A DNA stretch of 64,000 nucleotides. Source: VRUE01 sp963824705. Lineage in GTDB: Bacteria; Actinomycetota; Thermoleophilia; Solirubrobacterales; 70-9. The translations under genes were made by a program, and so were the position numbers. This document shows, in pieces, positions 43,996 to 52,655 of the stretch. Every line of letters starts with the position of its first letter. Position 1 is the stretch's first letter. The stretch covers positions 1 to 64,000 of the forward strand of contig CAWGQE010000003.1 in the NCBI GenBank assembly GCA_963824705.1, read 5' to 3'. The notes below the pieces were generated by a model. It searched no databases. It was not told the DNA's origin and saw only the letters and a program-made list of their open reading frames with translations.

Positions 43996-44697
43996 TTAAT
44001 CGAGTGAGGAGAGGAAATCGGCGAGCTCGTTGAGCTTCTTCGGCGGTAGGTCGCGGAAGGAGGGCATGATACCCGGGCCGATCTCCACCGAGCGGATGAT
44101 CGCGGCGCGCGGGATGCGCTGGGCGATATGGGTCAGTTCGGGCCCTGGCCCGTTGTTGCCGTTCTCACCGAGCTTGTGGCAGGCGAGGCAGCCGGATCCG
44201 GCGACGACCTCCTTGCCGGACTCATATTGAGGCGCGACCTTCATGTCGATCTCGGTGGGCGAGCCGCCGGTGGCGCCGAGGAAGGTCAGGTAGGCCATCG
44301 CCGCGATCGTCAGCACGCCGGCGGTCGTCGCGATCGGCCGTCGGGCCGGGTTGCGCTCGGGGCCACGGTCATAGAAGGGCAGGAGGAGGAGCAGGACCAT
44401 GCAGGCGGTCGGGATGCCGATCGTCGCGATCGGGACCAGCTCCGGCGGCTTGATCACGCGCAGGACCTCGAAGAGGAAGAAGAAGTACCACTCGGGGCGC
44501 GGCACGTAGCTGGTCGTCGTCGGGTCGGCCTTCGGCCCCTGCTCAGCGCCGAGCACGATCGACATCGTGATGATCACGCCGACGACGATCAGCATCATCG
44601 CCGAGTCCTTCAGCACCGCGTAAGGGAAGAAGGGCTTGCCCTTCTTCTTCAGCAGCTCGTACTCCTCTAGATACGCCTGCTTGTCGGCCGGCTTCAT
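43996..44697 (-). CDS. Cytochrome bc complex subunit IV fused to cytochrome c
   Basis: The 233-residue protein has about four membrane helices in a PetD-like arrangement (VPRPEWYFFFLFEVLRVIKP matches the PEWY motif) followed by a monohaem cytochrome c domain (GSGCLACHKLGENG, CxxCH near residues 172-176, with an M ligand in IMPSFRDLP). This replaces a separate cytochrome c1. The ATG at 44697 overlaps the cytochrome b stop by 4 bp. It probably passes electrons from menaquinol to the terminal oxidase. Confidence 0.92.
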   Translation of the reverse strand: MKPADKQAYLEEYELLKKKGKPFFPYAVLKDSAMMLIVVGVIITMSIVLGAEQGPKADPTTTSYVPRPEWYFFFLFEVLRVIKPPELVPIATIGIPTACMVLLLLLPFYDRGPERNPARRPIATTAGVLTIAAMAYLTFLGATGGSPTEIDMKVAPQYESGKEVVAGSGCLACHKLGENGNNGPGPELTHIAQRIPRAAIIRSVEIGPGIMPSFRDLPPKKLNELADFLSSLD

Positions 44698-45590
44698 CGG
44701 GCCGGCTCCGCGCCGTTGCCGTTGCCCTCGACGCCGGCGTCGAGCCGCGAGACCCGAGCGGCGACCTTGGGCTTGTCGGCGCGCAGCCACGGTGGCGCCG
44801 TGGTGCCCAGCTTGACCACGAGGTAGAGGTGAGCCCCGATCAGGGCGATGATCGCCCCGGGGACGAGCAGCATGTGGATCGCGTAGAAGCGCGAGAGCGT
44901 CGTCGCCCCCAGCTCAGGGCCGGCGCGCAGGAAGTCGCTCAGGTACGGACCGACGACCGGGCCGGTGCCGTTGATGTTGATCCCGACCACCGACGCCCAG
45001 AAGGAGCGTTGGTCGAAGGGCAGCAGGTAGCCGGTGAAGGCCATCGTCATCGTCAAGATCAAGAGGACGACGCCGATCACCCAGTTGAGCTCCCGCGGGT
45101 ACTTGTAAGCGCCGAAGAAGAAGGTCCTTCCCATGTGGAGGAAGACCAGGATGACCATCACGCTCGATCCCCACTTGTGCATCCCGTGCACGAACTGGCC
45201 GAGGAAGACGTCGTTGTTGATGTGCGAGATCGAGGCGTAGGCCTGGGTCGTCGACGGCGTGTAGAACATCGCCAGGAAGACGCCCGTGGTCGCCTGCACG
45301 ACGAAGGCGATGAGGGTGGCGGAGCCGAGCGTGTAGAACCAGTTGGTCCCCTTCGGCACCTTGCGGTAGAGCATCCCGGTGAGGAAGCCTGACGCGGAGG
45401 TGCGCTGATCGACCCAGGCGAGGACGTCGGCGGGCGCGTCTTTGGCTTGATCGCCGAGGCGCTTCGCGTCGGAGGGTCGCTCGGGCGGCGTGGTCTTCAG
45501 GTCGGCCGGCGCGGCGCCCTTGGCGCCATTGCCCTGACCCGGCTTGGCCGGTTTGCGCAGCGGTGCGGGGATCAGCGAGTCGAGTTTCAT
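44694..45590 (-). CDS. Cytochrome b subunit (b6-type) of menaquinol oxidoreductase
   Basis: The 298-residue protein carries four haem-binding helices: TLGSATLIAFVVQATTGVFL, FVHGMHKWGSSVMVILVFLH with haem His residues, MAFTGYLLPFDQRSFWA and a late RFYAIHMLLVPGAIIALIGAH. The split cytochrome b with separate subunit IV is of the b6f type. ATG 45590 overlaps the Rieske stop by 4 bp. Its N-terminal 60 residues are hydrophilic and more extended than usual. Confidence 0.95.
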   Translation of the reverse strand: MKLDSLIPAPLRKPAKPGQGNGAKGAAPADLKTTPPERPSDAKRLGDQAKDAPADVLAWVDQRTSASGFLTGMLYRKVPKGTNWFYTLGSATLIAFVVQATTGVFLAMFYTPSTTQAYASISHINNDVFLGQFVHGMHKWGSSVMVILVFLHMGRTFFFGAYKYPRELNWVIGVVLLILTMTMAFTGYLLPFDQRSFWASVVGININGTGPVVGPYLSDFLRAGPELGATTLSRFYAIHMLLVPGAIIALIGAHLYLVVKLGTTAPPWLRADKPKVAARVSRLDAGVEGNGNGAEPAR

Positions 45591-46261
45591 GGCGGCGGGA
45601 AGGTAGAGGGACGCGGCGGATACAGATATTCCCAGACCCCGCCGGTGAACTCGCCGGGATCGCGGGCGCGTACCGGTTCCAGTTGCGAGGTGACGCTGTA
45701 GCGGGGGCCGAGCTCGACCTGGCCGTTGCGGATACGCGCTTGGAAATGGTCGAGCGGGCGGACCGGCGGTCCACCGATTCGTTTGCCCTGGAAGTCGTAG
45801 ACACCGCCGTGGCAGGGACAGATGAAGTTGCCGGCGGCCTCGACGAAGCGCACCGGGCAACCGAGGTGGGCACAGCGGTTGGAGACCGCGACGATCGACT
45901 TCGGGTCCTCGCCGAGCTGCTTCGACCCTTTGCGCACGTAGGCCGTCGTCTTGCCGGCGTCGCCGATCCCCTCGGTTTCGGTGAAGACAACCTGGCGATA
46001 GGTGTCCTCGACGAAGTCTCCGACCGGGCCGACCGCCTCCCAGCGCTCCTTGCCGCGGTGGAAGATCGGCGCCACCGCGAACCCGACCGCGGGCAGGACG
46101 ACCGCGGCGCCGGCGAGGCCGCCGAGGCCTTGGGCGGCGATCGTGAAGGCGCGGCGGCGAGTCATCGACTCGCCCTCGAAGTAGCCGGGAGGGTCGGGCT
46201 TCGCCCGCTCTGCCGGGCTCGCGCCCTCGGCACCGTTTCGCTTGTTCGCCTCGTCAGCCAA
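45587..46261 (-). CDS. Rieske iron-sulfur protein of the bc complex
   Basis: The 224-residue protein has a twin-arginine-like signal/anchor (TRRRAFTIAAQGLGGLAGAA) suited to the Tat system encoded nearby. The 2Fe-2S motifs are SNRCAHLGCPVRF and FICPCHGGVYD (C-x-H and C-x-x-H). The two extra Cys that form the stabilising disulfide are present (C in LGC and in CPC). First gene of the bc-menaquinone operon, transcribed away from MmpL 2. Confidence 0.95.
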   Translation of the reverse strand: MADEANKRNGAEGASPAERAKPDPPGYFEGESMTRRRAFTIAAQGLGGLAGAAVVLPAVGFAVAPIFHRGKERWEAVGPVGDFVEDTYRQVVFTETEGIGDAGKTTAYVRKGSKQLGEDPKSIVAVSNRCAHLGCPVRFVEAAGNFICPCHGGVYDFQGKRIGGPPVRPLDHFQARIRNGQVELGPRYSVTSQLEPVRARDPGEFTGGVWEYLYPPRPSTFPPP

Positions 46262-46432
46262 TCTTCACCAGTCGGAAAGCGCCACGCAGTTTATTGGCTC
46301 GGCGGCGAGACCGAAGTCGCGGGGGTCGCGGCCTGGGCATTTGTGTACAAGGGATTAACGCCTACAGCCGCCTACCTGCCCCGGATGGTATAAGCGCCAG
46401 GCGTGTTTACTCGCCGCCGGGAGGAGAGGCGG

Positions 46433-49400
46433 ATGCCGCTTTCGCTGCGGCGTCCAAGGGCCGTGCTCGTCGCGGCTCTAGTCGTGATTGCCGTTCTTGC
46501 CGTGCTCGGGCAGGGCGTCGAGGACAACCTGCGGCCGACCTCGCTCAGCGTTCCCGGGACCGACTCGGGCAAGGCCAGCGCGCTCGTGCACCGCTACTTC
46601 GGCGACACCGCCCCCTTTGCGATCCTGCTGCAAGGGCCGCCCGCGGAACTCGATCGTCAGGGCCCGGCTCTGATCCGCAAGCTGCGCACCGACCCTGAAG
46701 TCTCGACCGTCTCCCCCTGGGACAAGGGGAGCGTCGGGAACCTGCGCCCCAGCCCGCGCAAGGCGCTGATCCTGGTCGATTTCCACGTCAGCGCCGAGGT
46801 GGCGGTGAAGAACACCGTCCCCTATCTCGACCGGACGCTCGAAGAACAGATCAAACCCCCGGTGAAGGCGGCCGAGAGCGGCTACGCCAGCCTCTCGCGC
46901 GCGCTGATCGACGAGGCCGTGCACTCGACCGACCGGGCGGAGCTGATCGCGATCCCGTTCCTCCTGCTGGTTCTGTTACTCGTCTTCCGCTCGCCGATCG
47001 CCGCGGCGATCCCCCTTGCCTTCGGCGCGATCGCCGTGACCGCTTCGCGGGGGGTGCTCGCAATCGCTGCCCACTGGATTGCGATCGACGGCTTCGCCCT
47101 CACCGTCTGCTCGATGATGGGCTTAGCCTTGGGGGTCGACTATGCCCTCTTGATGGTCTCGCGCTTCCGCGAGGAGCTGGAGACCGGCACGGCGCCCCTC
47201 GAGGCGGCGAGGATGACCCGCCGCACCGCCGGGCGCACGATTGCGTTTGCCGGCTCCACTCTCTTCCTGGCGATGCTGGTGACGCTCTTCGTCATGCCGG
47301 GCACGCTGCTCCTCTCGTTGGCGGGAACGGCGATCGTCGTCACCGCGATCAGCGTCCTCGTCGCCGCCCTGATCGGCCCGGCGCTGTTGGTTGTGACCGG
47401 CAACAACGTCAACCGCTGGCGGATCGGCGGCAACGGCGGCGGCGAAGGGGTGATGGTGCTGGTGCGCGGTGCCCTTAGCCGACCGCTGCTGGCGGCAATC
47501 CTGATCGGCGTGGTCGTGATGGTGCTGGCGCTTCCGGCGCTGACGCTGAAGACGGGGCCGCCGAGCGCCGAACAGCTGCCCCCCTCCAACCCCGCCCGCC
47601 AGGAAGCGGAACTGCTTGCCGACGCGATCGGGCCCGGCTGGGAAGCTCCCTTCGTCGTCGTCGCGGTCTCCGAAAAGGGACCGATCACCGAAGCCGACAC
47701 TCTCGCCGCGCTGTCCCGCTTGCAACGGCGAATCGCCGACGATCCCGGAGTGCAGGCGGTGATCGGGCCCGCGCAGGTCAGGAAGCAGGTCAAGCCTCTG
47801 CAGAAGACGGGCAACGACCTGCTCGCCGGCCGCGGCGAAGCCGACCCGGAACAGCTGACGACGCTGGGCAAGAATCTGGGCAAAGCGGCCAACGGCGTAG
47901 GGCAGCTTCGCTCCGGACTCTCCAAGGCGAGCTATGGAGCCGGGCTGCTCGCCAACGGGACCGGGCGGGCCGGCAATGGCGCCGAGCTGCTCGAAGGGGG
48001 GATCGCGAAGCTGGGCACCGAAGCCGGCAAGGCAGTCGACGCGATCGGCCGGCTCGACACCGGCACGAGCAAGCTCACCGACGGCCAGAGGCAGGCGCAG
48101 ATCGGGGCCTCCGCCGTCGAATCCGGCTCGGACATCGTCCTGAACAAGATTGAAGCGGGCGGCCTGAAGCGCGCCCGCGAGCTGCGCGACGAGCTGCAGC
48201 AGCGCGCGGCATCCGACGAAAGCCTCAAGCCACTCGCCCAGGAAGCCCAGGGCGTCGTCCTGGCCCTGGCGATAGCCCGCAACGAAGCGCGGCAGCTGAA
48301 CAGCAAGGCGGCGCGCCTGAACAGCGGGGAGAAAAAGTTGGTCGAAGGCAACGTCAAGCTGCACGCGGGGGCGCACAAGCTCGCCGGAGGGACGGGGCAG
48401 CTCCCGGATGCGCTCGGCAGGCTCGAAGGCGGAGCCTCGCGCCTGGTCGACGGCTTGGGGCAGCTGAGGGGGGGTGCCGACACCCTGGAAGAGCGCCTCT
48501 CCGAAGGCTTCCACCGCTCCCACCCCCTGCAGAGCAAGCTGCAGAAAGGTCATGTCGAAGTCTCGGTCAGCGCCCGCAAGGTCAACCACAAGGTCGACCG
48601 CCTGCGGCGCAACTCGCCGGGAATCTTCAACTCCGGCTACTTCGTCCTCTCCACCCTGGACGGGGCACCGGAGAAGGAACGCAAGCGCGTATCCGGCGTC
48701 GTCGACATCGAAAACGGCGGCCAGGCCGCGCAAATCATCGTAATCCCCCGCTACACCTTCAACACCGCCGGCTCGACCGCGCTGAACGAGCGGCTCAAGA
48801 AGGACGCCGGCGGACTGGCGACGGCAACTGGAGCCACCACCGGAGTCACCGGAGCCGCGGCCGAACTGATCGATTACACCAACGTGATCTCGGAACGGAT
48901 CCCGATCATGATCGGCGTGATCACGCTCGCCACCTTCCTGATCCTCGTCGTCATCCTGCGGGCGCTGCTGCTGGCGGCGATCGCGGTGGCACTCAACCTG
49001 GTCACGGTCGCCGTCGCCTTCGGCGTCCTCACTCTCCTCTTCAACGTGCCCGAGGGGTGGCCACTGGGTGGCCATACCTACGTCGATGCGATCGGCGCGG
49101 CAGGAATCTTCGGGATCATCTTCGGGCTCTCGATCGACTACGCGGTGTTCCTGCTGATGCGGATGCGGGAGCACTACGAGAACAACGCCTCCAACAAAGA
49201 GGCGATCGTCTTCGGCCTCGACAAGACCGCGCGCGTGATCACCGGCGCGGCGGCGATCATGATGGCCGTCTTCGTCGCCTTCGCCGGGGCCGACATCGCG
49301 ACGGTCAGCCAGTTGGGCACCGGCCTGGCGGTGGCGGTGCTGCTCGACGCCACCGTGGTCAGGATCGTCCTGTTGCCGGCGCTGATGCTTCTGCTCGGCG

Positions 49401-49477
49401 ATCGGGTCTGGTGGCTACCCCGGCCGCTGCAGAGAATTCTGCCCGAGATCGATCTTCATGGCTCCCGGGCGGGTTAG
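46433..49477 (+). CDS. MmpL/RND-family large transporter 2
   Basis: The 1,014-residue protein is a close paralog of the product of 34908-38213: APFAILLQGPPAELDRQGP, MGLALGVDYALLMVSRFRE, a large loop with SKASYGAGLLANGTGRAG coiled-coil repeats, then IIFGLSIDYAVFLLMRMREH and a C-terminus LGDRVWWLPRPLQ. ATG 46433 was chosen because GGGAGGAG ends seven bases upstream; a GTG at 46403 is less likely. It is the probable partner or alternative to MmpL 1 in exporting lipids. The 3' end is 114 bp from the next gene, a stretch with no other gene visible. Confidence 0.9.
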   Translation: MPLSLRRPRAVLVAALVVIAVLAVLGQGVEDNLRPTSLSVPGTDSGKASALVHRYFGDTAPFAILLQGPPAELDRQGPALIRKLRTDPEVSTVSPWDKGSVGNLRPSPRKALILVDFHVSAEVAVKNTVPYLDRTLEEQIKPPVKAAESGYASLSRALIDEAVHSTDRAELIAIPFLLLVLLLVFRSPIAAAIPLAFGAIAVTASRGVLAIAAHWIAIDGFALTVCSMMGLALGVDYALLMVSRFREELETGTAPLEAARMTRRTAGRTIAFAGSTLFLAMLVTLFVMPGTLLLSLAGTAIVVTAISVLVAALIGPALLVVTGNNVNRWRIGGNGGGEGVMVLVRGALSRPLLAAILIGVVVMVLALPALTLKTGPPSAEQLPPSNPARQEAELLADAIGPGWEAPFVVVAVSEKGPITEADTLAALSRLQRRIADDPGVQAVIGPAQVRKQVKPLQKTGNDLLAGRGEADPEQLTTLGKNLGKAANGVGQLRSGLSKASYGAGLLANGTGRAGNGAELLEGGIAKLGTEAGKAVDAIGRLDTGTSKLTDGQRQAQIGASAVESGSDIVLNKIEAGGLKRARELRDELQQRAASDESLKPLAQEAQGVVLALAIARNEARQLNSKAARLNSGEKKLVEGNVKLHAGAHKLAGGTGQLPDALGRLEGGASRLVDGLGQLRGGADTLEERLSEGFHRSHPLQSKLQKGHVEVSVSARKVNHKVDRLRRNSPGIFNSGYFVLSTLDGAPEKERKRVSGVVDIENGGQAAQIIVIPRYTFNTAGSTALNERLKKDAGGLATATGATTGVTGAAAELIDYTNVISERIPIMIGVITLATFLILVVILRALLLAAIAVALNLVTVAVAFGVLTLLFNVPEGWPLGGHTYVDAIGAAGIFGIIFGLSIDYAVFLLMRMREHYENNASNKEAIVFGLDKTARVITGAAAIMMAVFVAFAGADIATVSQLGTGLAVAVLLDATVVRIVLLPALMLLLGDRVWWLPRPLQRILPEIDLHGSRAG

Positions 49478-49590
49478 CGATAGTAGCTGCCATGGGAACT
49501 CGTGTATTTTTGATCGCAGGGTGAGGACAGGGGGGCCGGTCAGCGCTTCGCGCCGCCAGGTCCAGTCAGCGTAGACAGGAGGATTCGGAC

Positions 49591-50091
49591 GTGGGAAGCT
49601 CAGCAACGATGTCGTCTCTGCTCAAGCTCGGCCTTGCCTTGGTCGCGGCGCTGCTCCTGGCGGTTCCGGTCGCGCTGGCCGCGACCCCCGAACAGCAGGA
49701 ATACGCCGATCAGGTCGAGCCTATCTGCAAGGCCAACTCGGAAACGAACTCGCGCATTCTCAAGGGCGTCAAAACCCAGGTCCAGAAGGACGAACTGGTC
49801 CCAGCGGGGAAGCGCTTCATCCAGGCTTCCGGCGTGCTTGGGAAGACGGTCGGCCAGATCGCCAAGGTTCCGCAACCAGAAGCCTACGCGGCGAAGCTCG
49901 AAAAATGGATCGGCTACCTGAAGAGCGAGAAAACCTACCTGCAGCAGATCGGCAGCAAGCTGAAGGCAAAGGACAAGTACCACGCGCAAAAACTTGCCGT
50001 GCAGCTCAACAACAACAACAACAAAGCCAACAACACGGTGATTACCTTCCCCTTCAAAGAGTGCCGGATCGACTCGTCGAGGTTCCTCTAG
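49591..50091 (+). CDS. Secreted helical protein with Asn-rich run, unknown
   Basis: The 166-residue exported protein has a signal peptide (LLKLGLALVAALLLAVPVAL, ending ALA), then a mostly helical region with two Cys (EPICKANSE and FKECRID) likely to bridge the ends, and a Lys/Gln-rich middle that contains a run of five Asn (QLNNNNNKANN). RBS GGAGG lies eight bases before the GTG at 49591. It runs into the fourth secreted paralog after one base, so the two are probably made together. Function unknown. Confidence 0.65.
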   Translation: MGSSATMSSLLKLGLALVAALLLAVPVALAATPEQQEYADQVEPICKANSETNSRILKGVKTQVQKDELVPAGKRFIQASGVLGKTVGQIAKVPQPEAYAAKLEKWIGYLKSEKTYLQQIGSKLKAKDKYHAQKLAVQLNNNNNKANNTVITFPFKECRIDSSRFL

Positions 50092-50092
50092 C

Positions 50093-50872
50093 TTGAAGGC
50101 TCTCTGGCTGACGGCGCTGGCGCTGCTCATCGCGCTTGGACTGGCAGGGGTAGCGCAGGCCGAGAAGGAAATCAGCGGCAACCTGATCATCACGTTCAAC
50201 GGCGGGATAGCGCCCCGAGCGCTGCCTCGCACGGGAACGGCGCCGGTTTCGGTGTCCGTCGACAGCAGCTTCGGCACCACCGATGGCAGCGATCCGCCAC
50301 CGCAGCTGCAGCAGGTCTCGATCGGGATCAACAAGGCCGGCAAGATCTTCGACCGTGGGCTGCCGACCTGCCAGGTGCGCAAGATCCAGCCGACGACGAT
50401 CAGCGCGGCGAAACGAATCTGCGGCGGTGCGATCGTCGGCAGCGGTCATGTCCAGGTCCGGGTGAACCTCGCCAACCAGGCGCCGTTCACCTTCAAGGGC
50501 CCACTGCTCATCTTCCACGCAAAGCGAGCCGGCGGCCACCGTCGGCTGCTGGCGCAGGTCTACGGGCGCAAGCCACCGTCGGCCTTCGTGCTCACCTTCA
50601 ACATCCTCGAAACGAATGACGGCACCTTTGGCACGGTGATCAAGACGAGCCTGCCGAAGCCGGCTCGCCAGTGGGCCTACGTCACTCACTTCGACATGAA
50701 GCTGCAGCGGATCTACACCTACAAGGGCCAAAAGCACAGCTTCATCAGCGCCGGGTGCCCGGCGCCGGACGGCTTCACCCTCGTCCCTTACCCGTTCGCC
50801 CAGGCGAATTTCAGCTTCTCCGGGGGCCAGCACGTCACCTCGACCCTGGTCCGCGAATGCGTGGTCAGGTGA
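50093..50872 (+). CDS. Secreted paralog family protein 4 (four-cysteine), unknown
   Basis: 259 residues with a signal peptide (MKALWLTALALLIALGLAG, ending AQA) and the family signature: NLIITFNGGIAPRALPRTG, FGTTDGSDPPPQLQQ, four cysteines (PTCQVRK, RICGGAIVGSG, AGCPAPDG, RECVVR) and YTYKGQKHSFISAGC. It starts with TTG one base after the previous gene. It is the most diverged of the four; it lacks the FNGxxxxG motif, reading LIFHAKRAGGHRR instead. Confidence 0.7.
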   Translation: MKALWLTALALLIALGLAGVAQAEKEISGNLIITFNGGIAPRALPRTGTAPVSVSVDSSFGTTDGSDPPPQLQQVSIGINKAGKIFDRGLPTCQVRKIQPTTISAAKRICGGAIVGSGHVQVRVNLANQAPFTFKGPLLIFHAKRAGGHRRLLAQVYGRKPPSAFVLTFNILETNDGTFGTVIKTSLPKPARQWAYVTHFDMKLQRIYTYKGQKHSFISAGCPAPDGFTLVPYPFAQANFSFSGGQHVTSTLVRECVVR

Positions 50873-50978
50873 GAGGCGCCCTGGCGCTGCGCATTTCGGC
50901 GTCCTCAGTCGGTAGGCAGCGGGTCACGCACAACAGTGCGCTCCCCTTGCCTCCCTCCCTGCGTCCTTGAACTGCTTG

Positions 50979-51003
50979 GCCAGGCCGCCTCTCACGGCCT
51001 GGC
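50979..51003. terminator. Hairpin at converging gene ends
   Basis: GCCAGGCCG (50979-50987) pairs with CGGCCTGGC (50995-51003) around a 7-base loop. It overlaps the stop of the minus-strand gene and lies about 110 bp after secreted paralog 4. No strong T-run is visible, so this is a weak terminator call. Confidence 0.45.
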
Positions 51004-51375
51004 TATAGCTTGGATCGTCTCATCCCACACCGCCGGGACATCATCACTGCGGTCTTCGGTGTGGAGCTGGGCGCAGGTGCTGATCAGGTCGGCGAGGCGA
51101 TGGACGGCCTCGGTATCACCGAGCGCCGCCAGGCGTTCGATGCCAAGGGCGTAGAGGTAATCCCCGGCAAGCAGGGCCAGGTCGGCGTCGTGGCCGGCGA
51201 GGAGACGCGACTCGCCATAGTGGAGGAGGTAGCCCTCGCGCACCGCCTCGATGACAAGTGCGTATTCACCAGCCGGCGCGAACGCCGCAGCCTCGTCTGG
51301 ATCGATCACATGCGGTGAGATCGGCGTGTCCTCCTCGCGGAGTTGCAGCGCGAGCTGCTGCATGGCGTCGCTCAT
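50992..51375 (-). CDS. Small acidic protein of the heme operon, unknown
   Basis: The 127-residue, mostly helical, acidic protein (MSDAMQQLALQLREEDTP, then PHVIDPDEAAAFAPAGEYAL, GYLLHYGESRLLAGHDADLA) has no signal peptide or membrane helix. Conserved-looking histidines (HYGES, GHDAD) could bind a metal or haem. Its ATG overlaps the hemL stop (ATGA), so it is the last gene of the hemB-ahbAB-hemL operon. Function not recognised. Confidence 0.65.
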   Translation of the reverse strand: MSDAMQQLALQLREEDTPISPHVIDPDEAAAFAPAGEYALVIEAVREGYLLHYGESRLLAGHDADLALLAGDYLYALGIERLAALGDTEAVHRLADLISTCAQLHTEDRSDDVPAVWDETIQAIARP

Positions 51376-52655
51376 CTCAGGGCCTCCTCGAGCGACTCCT
51401 CGGCGGCGGCGAGGGTGTGCTCGATCGCTGCACCGTCATGGGCGAGGGAGACGAACCAGGCCTCGAACTGCGATGGCGGCGGGTAGATCCCACGTTCGAG
51501 CATCGCCCGGCAGAAGCGGGCGTGGGCCTCGAGATCGCAGGCGGTCGCGGCGGCGAAGTCGGTCACCGGCTCGGCACTGAAGAAGAGGGTGAGCAAGCCC
51601 GGCGCGGAGGCCACCTGCAGCGGCCGGGCGGCGGCAAGCTTGCTCAGCCCCTTGGCGAGCTGGTCGGTGAGCTCCTCGAGCCGGCGGTAGGCCACGGCGT
51701 CCAGCCGTCGCAGAGTTGCCAGCCCGGCCACAACCGCCAGAGGGTTACCCGACAGCGTCCCCGCCTGGTAGACGTCGCCGGCGGGGGCGACGCGTTCCAT
51801 CGCCGCCGCGGGCCCGCCGAATGCGGCGGCGGGGAGACCGCCGCCCAGCACCTTGCCGAGAATCGTCAGGTCGGGCTCGACGGCATAGAGCTGCTGAGCG
51901 CCGCCGGGGGCGACTCTGAAGCCGCTGATCACCTCGTCGAAGACGAGCAGCGCGCCCGCGTCCCGGGTTGCGGCGCGGAGGAACTCGAGGAAGCCGGGCT
52001 CAGCGGGGACGAGGCCCATGTTGGCCGGCAGCGGCTCGGCGAGCAGAGCGGCGACCGAGTGCTGTCCGAGGGCGCGGCTGACGGCCTCGCGATCGTTCCA
52101 GGGCACCACGACGGTGCCGGCCGCCTGCGCCGCGGTCACTCCCGGGCCGGCGGGGATGGCCAGCGTCGCGAGCCCCGAGCCGGCCTCGGCGAGCAGACCG
52201 TCGGAGTGGCCGTGGTAGGCACCGGCGAACTTGACCACCACCTCGCGGTCGGTCACTGCGCGGGCGAGCCGCACCGCGCCCATTGCCGCCTCGGTGCCGG
52301 AGCTGGTCAGCCGCAGCATCTCCACGGACGGGATACGGTCCACCACGGTTTCGGCCAGCTCGACCTCGGCCGCAGTTGCCGCCCCGTAGCTGGTCCCGCG
52401 GGCGGCGGCCTCGGTGACGGCCGCGACGACGTCGGGGTGAGCGTGGCCATGGATCAGCGGCCCCCACGAGCAGACCCAGTCGACATAGCGGTTGCCGTCG
52501 ACGTCGATCAGCTCGCAGCGCTCGCCGCGCTCGATGAAGATCGGCTCGCGGTCGATCTGCCACATCGCCCGCACCGGGCTGTTCACCCCGCCCGGCATCA
52601 CCTTCAGCGCCTGGCGGTACAGCTCCGCCGAGCGGTCGTAGCTACGAATGTTCAG
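51372..52655 (-). CDS. hemL: Glutamate-1-semialdehyde 2,1-aminomutase
   Basis: HemL turns glutamate-1-semialdehyde into 5-aminolevulinate, the heme precursor. The 427-residue PLP enzyme has the opening RSYDRSAELYRQALKVMPGG, SPVRAMWQIDREPIFIERG, GAYHGHSDGLL, LLVFDEVISGFRVAPGGAQ and the PLP lysine in DLTILGKVLGGGLPAAAFGG. The start is unusual: no ATG/GTG/TTG is available before the conserved RSYDRSAELY, and a CTG at 52655 gives the expected length. It overlaps the AhbAB stop by 14 bp. Confidence 0.93.
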   Translation of the reverse strand: MNIRSYDRSAELYRQALKVMPGGVNSPVRAMWQIDREPIFIERGERCELIDVDGNRYVDWVCSWGPLIHGHAHPDVVAAVTEAAARGTSYGAATAAEVELAETVVDRIPSVEMLRLTSSGTEAAMGAVRLARAVTDREVVVKFAGAYHGHSDGLLAEAGSGLATLAIPAGPGVTAAQAAGTVVVPWNDREAVSRALGQHSVAALLAEPLPANMGLVPAEPGFLEFLRAATRDAGALLVFDEVISGFRVAPGGAQQLYAVEPDLTILGKVLGGGLPAAAFGGPAAAMERVAPAGDVYQAGTLSGNPLAVVAGLATLRRLDAVAYRRLEELTDQLAKGLSKLAAARPLQVASAPGLLTLFFSAEPVTDFAAATACDLEAHARFCRAMLERGIYPPPSQFEAWFVSLAHDGAAIEHTLAAAEESLEEALR

